Under the pieces are notes generated by a model that worked only from the letters and a program-made list of their open reading frames with translations, made no database searches and had not been told where the DNA came from. Below, in pieces: positions 1 to 6,143 of a DNA stretch of 10,098 nucleotides. The stretch comes from Hyphomicrobiales bacterium (lineage in GTDB: Bacteria; Pseudomonadota; Alphaproteobacteria; Rhizobiales; S144-35): the NCBI GenBank assembly GCA_015494185.1, contig WGBT01000260.1, forward strand, positions 1 to 10,098, written 5' to 3'. Numbering within the stretch: the first letter of the stretch is position 1; every line of letters starts with the position of its first letter. The position numbers and the translations under genes were made by a program.

Positions 1-966
1 GTCATGTTGGGGATGGTCCTTGCGGCCGGGATAATAGACCTGGCCAACATCCTTTTGCGTGGCGAGCCAATCGGCGATCAAGGCGGCATTGTCGCAATGT
101 TTCTGCATTCTCAGCGGCAGCGTTTCGAGCCCTTTGAGCAGCACCCAGGCATTGAAAGGGGACAGTGCCGCCCCGGTTTGCCGTAAGAAAGTGCGCAGAT
201 CCCCGGTGATGAAATCCTTGGCGCCTAGCACGGCGCCGCCCAGGCAACGGCCCTGGCCGTCGATGTGTTTGGTGGCGGAATAAACCACCACATCGGCACC
301 AAGGGTCAAAGGTTTTTGCAAGATCGGGGTGGCAAAGACATTGTCGACGATCACCATGGCACCGGCTTTGTGGGCGATTTTGGCCACCGCTTCGATATCG
401 ATGATCTCGGTCAGGGGATTGCTTGGGGTCTCGAAGAAAAAGGCCCGGGTATTGGGTTGCACCGCGGCCTGCCAGTTGGCGGGATCCCGGCCATCGATGA
501 GGCTTGCGGCAATGCCAAAACGGGGGCAGAGGGTCTCAACCACATAGCGGCAACTGCCGAACATGGCGCGCGCAGCCACCACATGGTCCCCAGCTTGCAG
601 ATGCGACAGCAAGGAAGCGGTCACCGCGGCCATGCCCGAGGCTGTTGACATACAAGCCTCAGCCCCTTCAAGCAGCCGCAACCGTTCCTCGAACATCGCC
701 ACGGTTGGATTGCCATAGCGGGAATAGATGAAACCGTCGTCTTCCCCTGTAAAGCGCGCTTCAGCCATTTCAGCCGAGCGATAGGCATAGCCTGAGGTCA
801 GGAAAATGGCTTCCGACATTTCCAGAAAATCACTGCGCAACGTGCCGCCATGAATAAGCTGCGTCGCCGGTTGCCAGTTTTGCGGCCCGGTGGCTTTGGG
901 GCGGGCTTTGTTGCTTGCTTTTCGGCCTCGTTTCGACGGTTTGCGTGTCCCCGGTTTGGATGCCAT
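1..966 (-). CDS. metZ: O-succinylhomoserine sulfhydrylase (MetZ-type), partial, 3' end outside the window
   Basis: A PLP-dependent enzyme of the Cys/Met metabolism family, expected to convert O-succinylhomoserine and sulfide into homocysteine in the cytoplasm (direct sulfhydrylation route to methionine). The visible 322 residues contain YSRYGNPT (81-88), the ASGMAA turn (109-114), VDNVFATP with the pyridine-N-binding Asp (about 208) and the PLP-lysine motif SATKHIDGQGR with Lys233. The SATKHIDGQGR form is typical of MetZ rather than cystathionine gamma-synthase. Family members are about 390-400 residues, so roughly 75 C-terminal residues lie left of the window. The ATG at 966 is chosen because GAGGGGG stands about 7 bases upstream and the conserved domain follows directly; the first ~27 residues are a Lys/Arg-rich extension (KPGTRKPSKRGRK). 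It lies downstream of the DUF815 gene on the same strand with a 123-base gap, so it may be cotranscribed or have its own promoter. MetZ versus a related gamma-synthase or O-acetylhomoserine sulfhydrylase is family inference. Confidence 0.92.
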   Translation of the reverse strand, partial: MASKPGTRKPSKRGRKASNKARPKATGPQNWQPATQLIHGGTLRSDFLEMSEAIFLTSGYAYRSAEMAEARFTGEDDGFIYSRYGNPTVAMFEERLRLLEGAEACMSTASGMAAVTASLLSHLQAGDHVVAARAMFGSCRYVVETLCPRFGIAASLIDGRDPANWQAAVQPNTRAFFFETPSNPLTEIIDIEAVAKIAHKAGAMVIVDNVFATPILQKPLTLGADVVVYSATKHIDGQGRCLGGAVLGAKDFITGDLRTFLRQTGAALSPFNAWVLLKGLETLPLRMQKHCDNAALIADWLATQKDVGQVYYPGRKDHPQHD

Positions 967-1057
967 GGCAATGCCCCCTCATGCTTCCTTGACTTTATGA
1001 ACCTTTAATGAAATGAAACGTTTGAAACGGAACCTTGAAATCTTGAAAAGGCGCGTG

Positions 1058-1091
1058 CCCAAGCCGCTGACTGCAACCCAAGCCATTGACT
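1058..1091. repeat. Imperfect 15-base direct repeat (19-base period) at the 3' end of the DUF815 gene
   Basis: Plus strand CCCAAGCCGCTGACT (1058-1072) and CCCAAGCCATTGACT (1077-1091) match at 13 of 15 positions. The second copy covers part of the stop codon of the DUF815 gene (1090-1092) and the first lies just after it. It looks like a small local duplication. No U-tract terminator is associated with it. Confidence 0.6.
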
Positions 1092-1959
1092 ACAGGGTGT
1101 CGAGGCTGCGGCCCAGGCGCCCCGCCAGGTCCTGAATATATTGCCACGCCACCCGGCCGGAACGGGCGCCGCGGGTGGCAGCCCAAGCGATGGCTTCTGC
1201 ATCGCGGATTTCAGGCGCAATGTCCAGCGCAAAATGGTTGGCATAAGCTTCGACGATGGCCAGATAATCCGCCTGTGAGAGGGCATGAAAACCAATCCAC
1301 AGGCCGAAACGGTCTGAAAGCGAGACTTTTTCCTCCACCACTTCGGCAGGCTGGATGGCGGTTGAGCGTTCATTTTCGATCATGTCGCGGGGCATCAGGT
1401 GGCGGCGGTTGGAGGTGGCATAAAACAACACATTGTCAGGGCGGCCTTCCAGCCCGCCTTCGAGCACCGCCTTGAGGGATTTGTAGGCGCTTTCATCGGC
1501 TTCAAAGGACAGATCGTCGCAAAACAGCAAAAACCGGCTGTTCTGGGTGCGGCAATAGCTCAAACAGGCGGGCAGGGTGGCAATGTCCCCGCGGAGGATC
1601 TCGATCAGTTTCAGCCCCGTCGCGGGGGCCAGTTCCCCATGCACAGCCTTGATCAGCGCGCTCTTGCCGGTGCCGCGCGCCCCCCATAGCAGCGCATTGT
1701 TGGCGGCGAAGCCATGGGCGAATTGCCGCGTATTGGCAAGCAGCCGCGCTTTTTGCTGATCGATGCCAAGCAGCAGATGCAGCGGTATATGCTTCACGGT
1801 TTCGACTGCGGCAAAGTGCGCCATGCCGTTTGGTTCAGGTTGCCAGATATAGGCCGCATGGGTGGATAAATCCGGCGCGGGCGCAGGACGGGGAGCGAGC
1901 CGTTCAATCGCCTCTGTCAGCCGTTCTAGCGCTTGTTGTAAAGAGTTTTGAGGGTTCAT
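1090..1959 (-). CDS. DUF815 family P-loop ATP-binding protein
   Basis: A 289-residue AAA-like ATPase of the DUF815 family; its cellular function is not established. Visible motifs are a Walker A loop GARGTGKS (93-100), a Walker B strand FLLFCDDLSFE (143-153), a sensor-1-like segment ATSNRRHLMP (181-190) and an arginine-bearing LSDRFGLWIGF segment (214-224). The reading frame stays open 46 codons upstream of 1959, but the ATG at 1959 is preferred. It gives the usual family length (about 290), and the upstream residues look like translated intergenic DNA. No strong Shine-Dalgarno precedes this ATG (only a weak purine stretch), so the start is moderately certain. It is transcribed divergently from yajC-secDF and in the same direction as metZ. 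The N-terminal ~30 residues form a short helix followed by a Pro/Ala linker (APRPAPAPD). Confidence 0.9.
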   Translation of the reverse strand: MNPQNSLQQALERLTEAIERLAPRPAPAPDLSTHAAYIWQPEPNGMAHFAAVETVKHIPLHLLLGIDQQKARLLANTRQFAHGFAANNALLWGARGTGKSALIKAVHGELAPATGLKLIEILRGDIATLPACLSYCRTQNSRFLLFCDDLSFEADESAYKSLKAVLEGGLEGRPDNVLFYATSNRRHLMPRDMIENERSTAIQPAEVVEEKVSLSDRFGLWIGFHALSQADYLAIVEAYANHFALDIAPEIRDAEAIAWAATRGARSGRVAWQYIQDLAGRLGRSLDTL

Positions 1960-2066
1960 ATTTGCTAACTTGATGGCTTGATGGGTTGCTATTGAAGGCG
2001 CATTTTTGCGGGGATACAGCCGCTTGTCGAGTGACAAAAAACATGGGACCGAGCGCACAGCAATGG

Positions 2067-2094
2067 TTGAAATCCCGTCTGCGCCTTGTATAGT
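2067..2094 (+). promoter_or_regulatory. Predicted sigma70-type promoter for the yajC-secDF operon
   Basis: TTGAAA (2067-2072) and TATAGT (2089-2094) are separated by 16 bases. Each hexamer differs from the housekeeping consensus at one position (TTGACA, TATAAT). Transcription would start near 2101, leaving about 250 bases before the yajC ATG. It points to the only plus-strand operon that follows. The 16-base spacing is one shorter than optimal and no start site is known. Confidence 0.5.
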
Positions 2095-2124
2095 CACCGC
2101 AAAATCATAATCATAGGGTCGACC

Positions 2125-2289
2125 ATGTCATGCAATGGTGCCGGTTTATGTAAGGTGCCTGAATTCGGGGGGCATCGCAAATGCCCAGGTGTGACGAGGT
2201 ACATCCAGGTGATGTCAGGGGCAGATGTGACACAGGTCCAAATGCCAATGCTTAAACTGAAGATCAGGCTTGACCAAGAGAGAGCTTGA
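2125..2289 (+). CDS. Possible 54-residue leader ORF upstream of yajC (doubtful)
   Basis: An ATG-started ORF lying wholly within the predicted yajC leader, preceded by AGGG about 6 bases upstream of the ATG. The product begins MSCNGAGLCKVPEF and ends RLDQERA, with its last codons inside the first copy of the 16-base tandem repeat and its stop in the second copy. It has no hydrophobic segment, no signal peptide and no recognisable domain, so a secretion-monitoring arrest peptide is not supported by its content. It is listed because leader ORFs upstream of Sec genes sometimes control them; it may equally be a chance ORF. Confidence 0.15.
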   Translation: MSCNGAGLCKVPEFGGHRKCPGVTRYIQVMSGADVTQVQMPMLKLKIRLDQERA

Positions 2290-2299
2290 CCAAGAGAGA
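2268..2299. repeat. Perfect 16-base tandem duplication in the yajC leader
   Basis: The unit GCTTGACCAAGAGAGA occurs twice without a gap (2268-2283 and 2284-2299). A decayed related stretch, TTGAACCAAGACGAGA, follows at about 2323-2338, just before the yajC ribosome binding site. This suggests slippage duplication or repeated binding sites in the 5' untranslated region. Confidence 0.8.
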
Positions 2300-2353
2300 G
2301 TTAAGACAGACACAAGACAGAATTGAACCAAGACGAGAAATGAGGAGCCCTTC

Positions 2354-2683
2354 ATGTTCATAACGCCGGCATATGCCCAAGGCGCAGGCGGCGGTGGTGG
2401 CGATATCATCATGTCGCTTCTGCCCTTTATTTTGATTTTTGTTGTCATGTGGTTCCTGATCATTCGGCCACAACAGCAACGTCTCAAGGAACACCGCGAG
2501 ATGGTGGCCAATGTGCGCCGCGGGGATGTGGTGGTGACCGGCGGCGGGCTGATCGGGAAAGTGACCAAAGTGATCGACGACAATGAACTGCAAGTAGAGA
2601 TCGCCGAAGGGGTGCGGGTGAAAGTGGTCCGCCAAACCCTGAGCGATGTCCGCACCAAAGAGGCACCCGTCAAAGCCGATTAG
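2354..2683 (+). CDS. yajC: Preprotein translocase subunit YajC
   Basis: A small inner-membrane accessory subunit of the Sec holotranslocon, working with SecD and SecF beside SecYEG. The 109-residue product has the family layout: a short N-terminus (MFITPAYAQG followed by a Gly run), one transmembrane helix at about 19-37, the hallmark IIRPQQQR at its cytoplasmic end, and a small cytoplasmic domain with RRGDVVVTGGGLIGKV (55-70). Length is normal. The ATG at 2354 is supported by GAGGAG about 7 bases upstream. It is the first gene of the operon; secD starts 27 bases after its stop. Confidence 0.97.
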   Translation: MFITPAYAQGAGGGGGDIIMSLLPFILIFVVMWFLIIRPQQQRLKEHREMVANVRRGDVVVTGGGLIGKVTKVIDDNELQVEIAEGVRVKVVRQTLSDVRTKEAPVKAD

Positions 2684-2710
2684 AAGTGAATTAGAAGCCA
2701 AACCCGCATA

Positions 2711-4507
2711 ATGCTGCATTTCTCCAAAGTCAAAATCGCCGCGATCTTAGCCGTCGTTTTCCTTGGCATGTTGTTTGCCGCGCCGAACCTGTTTCGGGCT
2801 GTCACCATCAATGCCGAGACCGGGCAGGTGATCCCCAAATCCGAGCTCCGGCAGGCCCGCAAGGATGATGTGCCTTTACGGGTCAAACTGCCAGGCTGGC
2901 CCGAGCCCTTGCCGCAAAAACAAGTCCATTTGGGGCTGGATTTGCAAGGCGGTTCCCATCTTTTGGTGGAGATGGAAACCGCGGAGCTGATCGAGCCGCT
3001 ATTGAGCGCCATTCGCCAGGATGTGCGCAATGCGCTGGGCAAGGGCAAAAAAGGGGAAAAGCGGATTTATCACCGGGTGGCGGTGAACAAAGTGAAAGGT
3101 GAGGTGATCGTCAAACTCATCAAACGCCGCAACGAGACCCGTTCTTTGGCGGAACTGACCGATGCGGCGATGCAGCGCCTTAAGACCATTCAACGGCCGC
3201 TTGATGCATCTTCGTTGTTTGCCGCAGGGGGCGGAAACAATGTCGAGATCACCCGCGTCAAAGATGGTGAGATTGTCATCAAGCCGTCGGCCCCGGCCAT
3301 CAACCAGCGCCTTGCCGGGGCGTTGAGCTCGGCGATCGAGACGATCAGGCTGCGGATCGACGCGCTGGGAACGACTGAACCGACCATTCAGCGTCAGGGA
3401 CAAAACCGGATTTTGGTGCAAGTCCCGGGCTATGATGATCCCGAACGGCTCAAGGAGCTGATCAAGAGCACGGCCAAACTCACCTTCCATCTGCCTTATC
3501 GCGGCATGACAGCGCAGGAAGCTGAAGTCAAGGGAGTGCCGCCGGGGGCGATCTTGATCCCTCATCGCAAAGACAAGGATCTGCCGCCCAATTACAAGCT
3601 GCTTTTGCAAAAACGCCCGATTGTCGAAGGGGTTGATCTGGTCGATGCGCAGCCGGGCTTTGATGCTCGAAATGGCCAGCCAATCGTCACCTTCAGGTTC
3701 AACAACAAGGGGGCGCGGGCCTTTGCCAAAGTGACCAAGGCCAATGTCAAGCGCCCCTTTGCCATTGTGCTCGACAATGGGGTGGACAAAGAGACCGGCA
3801 AGCGCCTCATCGAAGTGATTTCCGCGCCCATCATCCAAGAACCCATTTTGGGGGGCTCGGGGCAGATCAGCGGCAATTTCACGGTGGAGGAAACCAACGA
3901 TTTGGCGATTTTGTTGCGCTCGGGTTCCTTGCCCGCCTCGATCACCATCATCGAGGAACGCACGGTCGGGGCATCCCTTGGGGCCGACTCGATTGCCGCG
4001 GGCAAGATCGCCGGGATCATTGGGCTTGGCGCGGTGATCGGGTTCATTTTGTTGGCCTATGGATTGTTCGGGGTGTTTTCGACCATCGCCTTGCTGGTCA
4101 ATATGACCTTGCTGGTGGCGGCCTTGTCGATGTTACAGGCGACATTGACGCTGCCGGGCATTGCCGGGATCGTTCTGACGATCGGGATGGCGGTGGATGC
4201 CAATGTGTTGATCTTTGAGCGCATCCGTGAAGAATTGCGCGCCGGCAAAACCCCCATTGCGGCTATCGATGCTGGTTATTCGCGGGCGCTTGGCACCATC
4301 CTTGACGCCAATATCACAACCCTGATCGCCGCTATCATTCTGTTTTGGCTGGGATCGGGGCCGGTACGCGGGTTTGCGGTAACCTTGTCGATTGGCATCG
4401 TCACCTCGGTCTTTACCGCCTTTACACTGACACGGCTGATGATCGCCCTTTGGCTGCGCAAACAACAGGGCCAAGGCGCCAAGCGCACCGTTGAGCTGCC
4501 GATTTAA
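2711..4507 (+). CDS. secD: Protein translocase subunit SecD
   Basis: The larger half of the SecDF proton-driven motor that pulls translocating proteins into the periplasm. The 598-residue product has TM1 at about 8-25, the GLDLQGG motif (75-81), a long periplasmic part (about 30-430) ending in the SGSLPASITIIEERTVG stretch (404-420), and a C-terminal bundle of five helices between about 430 and 583. That bundle includes GMAVDANVLIFERIREE (492-508), which carries the conserved Asp and Arg of the RND-type core. The length is close to that of E. coli SecD and longer than many alphaproteobacterial ones; a Lys/Arg-rich stretch at 111-145 in the periplasmic domain contributes. The start MLHFSKVKIA fits the family N-terminus; its Shine-Dalgarno is weak (a GAAG about 12 bases upstream), so translation may be coupled to yajC. 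secF begins 12 bases after its stop. Confidence 0.98.
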   Translation: MLHFSKVKIAAILAVVFLGMLFAAPNLFRAVTINAETGQVIPKSELRQARKDDVPLRVKLPGWPEPLPQKQVHLGLDLQGGSHLLVEMETAELIEPLLSAIRQDVRNALGKGKKGEKRIYHRVAVNKVKGEVIVKLIKRRNETRSLAELTDAAMQRLKTIQRPLDASSLFAAGGGNNVEITRVKDGEIVIKPSAPAINQRLAGALSSAIETIRLRIDALGTTEPTIQRQGQNRILVQVPGYDDPERLKELIKSTAKLTFHLPYRGMTAQEAEVKGVPPGAILIPHRKDKDLPPNYKLLLQKRPIVEGVDLVDAQPGFDARNGQPIVTFRFNNKGARAFAKVTKANVKRPFAIVLDNGVDKETGKRLIEVISAPIIQEPILGGSGQISGNFTVEETNDLAILLRSGSLPASITIIEERTVGASLGADSIAAGKIAGIIGLGAVIGFILLAYGLFGVFSTIALLVNMTLLVAALSMLQATLTLPGIAGIVLTIGMAVDANVLIFERIREELRAGKTPIAAIDAGYSRALGTILDANITTLIAAIILFWLGSGPVRGFAVTLSIGIVTSVFTAFTLTRLMIALWLRKQQGQGAKRTVELPI

Positions 4508-4519
4508 GCGGGGGAAAGC

Positions 4520-5470
4520 ATGTTTCGTGGCATCCAATTCATTCCAAGCGGGACGAAAATTCCGTTTCTGTCCTATCGCAAGCTAACGCTCATCTCCTCT
4601 GGCATCGCCATTGCGGTGTCGCTGTTGTTGCTCGTTGTCTATGGGCTGAATTTCGGTATTGATTTCAAGGGCGGCACCTTGATGCAGGTACGCAGCCTGG
4701 AGGGGCCTGCGGATATTGCCGAAATCCGACGCAAAATCTCGAAGCTTGGCCTTGGCGATGTACAAATTCAAAATTTTGGCTCGCCGCGTGATGTCCTCAT
4801 TCGGGTCGAAACCCAAAAGGGCGGGGAGAAGGCCCAGCAGGCGGTGGTGGTCAAGGTCAAGAAAGCGCTGGGCAAGACAATGGCCTTTGAACGCACCGAG
4901 GTGGTCGGCCCCACGGTTTCGAAAGAATTGGTGGAAGAAGGGATTTTGGCCGTCATTTCGGCCATTTTGGCGGTGTTGGTCTATATCTGGTTCCGCTTTG
5001 AGTGGCAATTTGCTGTGGGCGCGGTGGCCGCCTTGATTCATGACGTTATTCTGACGTTGGGCATCTTTTCATTGCTGCAGTTGGAGTTCAATCTTTCGAT
5101 CATTGCCGCCATTTTGACGATTGTCGGCTATTCCCTGAACGATACCGTGGTGGTGTTTGACCGGGTGCGGGAAAACTTGCGCAAATACAAGAAAATGCCT
5201 CTGTTGGAACTGCTTGATCTATCGGTCAATGAAACCCTGTCGCGGACGGTGTTGACCTCGGTGACCACCATGCTGGCTTTGGCATCACTTTATATCTTTG
5301 GCGGCGAGGTGATCCGCGGCTTCACCTTCGCGATGATGTGGGGCGTTGTGGTGGGAACCTATTCATCGGTGGTCATTGCCTCCCCGGTGCTATCAATTCT
5401 CAATGTCACCCGGGCTTGGTCGGGCCTTGGCGGGGCTAAACCCAAGCAACCAAGCCCCAGCCGGGCCTGA
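4520..5470 (+). CDS. secF: Protein translocase subunit SecF
   Basis: Partner of SecD in the inner membrane. The 316-residue product has TM1 at about 22-43, the GIDFKGG motif (46-52), a periplasmic domain, the VGPTVSKELVEEG segment (129-141) leading into TM2, and further helices at about 163-186, 190-208, 245-262 and 270-292. The motif VGYSLNDTVVVFDRVREN (202-219) carries the conserved core Asp and Arg. Length is normal for the family, with a short Pro/Ser/Lys tail (KPKQPSPSRA). The ATG at 4520 has GGGGGA about 5 bases upstream and sits 12 bases after secD, consistent with one transcript. Confidence 0.98.
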   Translation: MFRGIQFIPSGTKIPFLSYRKLTLISSGIAIAVSLLLLVVYGLNFGIDFKGGTLMQVRSLEGPADIAEIRRKISKLGLGDVQIQNFGSPRDVLIRVETQKGGEKAQQAVVVKVKKALGKTMAFERTEVVGPTVSKELVEEGILAVISAILAVLVYIWFRFEWQFAVGAVAALIHDVILTLGIFSLLQLEFNLSIIAAILTIVGYSLNDTVVVFDRVRENLRKYKKMPLLELLDLSVNETLSRTVLTSVTTMLALASLYIFGGEVIRGFTFAMMWGVVVGTYSSVVIASPVLSILNVTRAWSGLGGAKPKQPSPSRA

Positions 5471-5616
5471 GCGAGCCGGGGCCGGAGGGGGAGGAAGGGG
5501 AGCTGAAGCAGAGGAAGGCGCGGAAAGGGAAGTTCGCCTCAGCGAAGGCGCACAAGGTGGCGGGAGAACAGGGGCGTTCGACCACAAGGGGCAGAAAACT
5601 GCCTGTGAGAGATCAA
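5471..5616 (+). other. Purine-rich secF to Mth938-gene spacer
   Basis: A 146-base spacer whose first ~100 bases are strongly G/A-rich on the plus strand. A short hairpin TTCGC-ctca-GCGAA is centred near 5540, but no T-run follows, so it is not a clear terminator. A GTG at 5557 is in frame with the next gene, but the conserved protein begins only at 5617. Nothing else was recognised. Confidence 0.5.
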
Positions 5617-6015
5617 ATGTCTGAGGAAGGGTCGGGAAAGCAGGTGACAGTGGGGCATTATCCTGAACCGGTGCCCATTTCCGCTTATGGCAATGGAGGC
5701 TTTCGTTTTGCCTCGATGTCACATCAAGGCGGCTTGCTGGTGCTCCCTGATGGGGTTCATAGTTGGTCCCCGACGGCGGCAGAAAACGTCACGGTGCAGG
5801 ATTTCGCGCCCGTCTTCGCGCTGGCCGAGCAGATCGAATTTTTTATTTTCGGCACCGGAGAGAGGCAAATCTTTCCGTCTGAGGAGATACGTGCCGCCTT
5901 CAATGCTCACCAAATGGGTCTTGAAGTGATGGACACTGGCGCCGCCTTGCGCACATTCAATATTTTGCTCGCCGAGAACCGCCGCGTTGCCGGTGCTTTT
6001 ATCGCTGTCCTGTAA
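5617..6015 (+). CDS. Mth938-like (DUF498) domain protein, NDUFAF3-related
   Basis: A 132-residue soluble protein of the Mth938/DUF498 family, to which the mitochondrial complex I assembly factor NDUFAF3 belongs. Genes of this family commonly follow secDF in alphaproteobacteria. Family features are an N-terminal strand region ISAYGNGGFRFASM, the GLLVLPDGVHSWSP segment, then EFFIFGTGERQIFPSEEIRAAF and VMDTGAALRTFNILLAENRRVAGAFIAVL. The frame is open to a GTG at 5557, but the residues before the ATG at 5617 are low-complexity and basic. The ATG is preceded by GAGAGA about 7 bases upstream and gives a normal length. A role in complex I assembly or membrane-protein biogenesis is inference from the eukaryotic relative and from the neighbourhood; no catalytic residues are recognised. 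Confidence 0.88.
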   Translation: MSEEGSGKQVTVGHYPEPVPISAYGNGGFRFASMSHQGGLLVLPDGVHSWSPTAAENVTVQDFAPVFALAEQIEFFIFGTGERQIFPSEEIRAAFNAHQMGLEVMDTGAALRTFNILLAENRRVAGAFIAVL

Positions 6016-6143
6016 TCTCAAGCAGCCCCTGACTCTCACACACATATACCTTTCAATTTACGCAGAAACTTCAAAGAAAGGGATACCAAAAGATGGGGGT
6101 GATGATAATGACCACCGATAAGCTCAACCGGCAGGCAAAACCA
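6016..6143. other. Convergent intergenic junction
   Basis: These 128 bases separate the end of the Mth938-domain gene (plus) from the end of the protease gene (minus). No convincing stem-loop with a T-run was seen on either strand, so termination of both transcripts is unexplained. It marks the border between the Sec housekeeping block and the sigma factor/protease block. Confidence 0.5.

Larger units (their letters stand above)
1960..2353. other. Divergent intergenic region and yajC leader (394 bases)
   Basis: This gap separates the DUF815 gene (minus) from yajC (plus). It holds a sigma70-like promoter at 2067-2094 facing yajC, giving a predicted 5' leader of about 250 bases. In the leader are a 6-bp hairpin GGGCAT-cgcaa-ATGCCC (2170-2186), a 5-bp hairpin ACATC-caggt-GATGT (2201-2215), two TGTGAC words 36 bases apart (2190, 2226), a 54-codon ATG ORF (2125-2289) and a 16-base tandem duplication. 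On the DUF815 side there is a tandem pair of the 8-mer CTTGATGG (1969-1984). No convincing promoter for the minus-strand gene was recognised; TTGTCA upstream has only a poor -10 partner. No known riboswitch was recognised. Confidence 0.6.

Noticed and set aside
967..1089. SAM-II-type riboswitch upstream of metZ
   Set aside because: SAM-II elements are common before alphaproteobacterial methionine genes, but the conserved GGUGAUUUG and GCUAAA blocks were not found here on the minus strand.
2999..3838. 279-codon minus-strand ORF opposite secD
   Set aside because: It lies entirely within secD, which has unmistakable family motifs; the antisense product has no recognisable domain and follows the codon bias of the real gene.
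5531..5550. Rho-independent terminator after secF
   Set aside because: Only a 5-bp stem (TTCGC/GCGAA) without a following T-run; the downstream gene is probably still in the same transcript.
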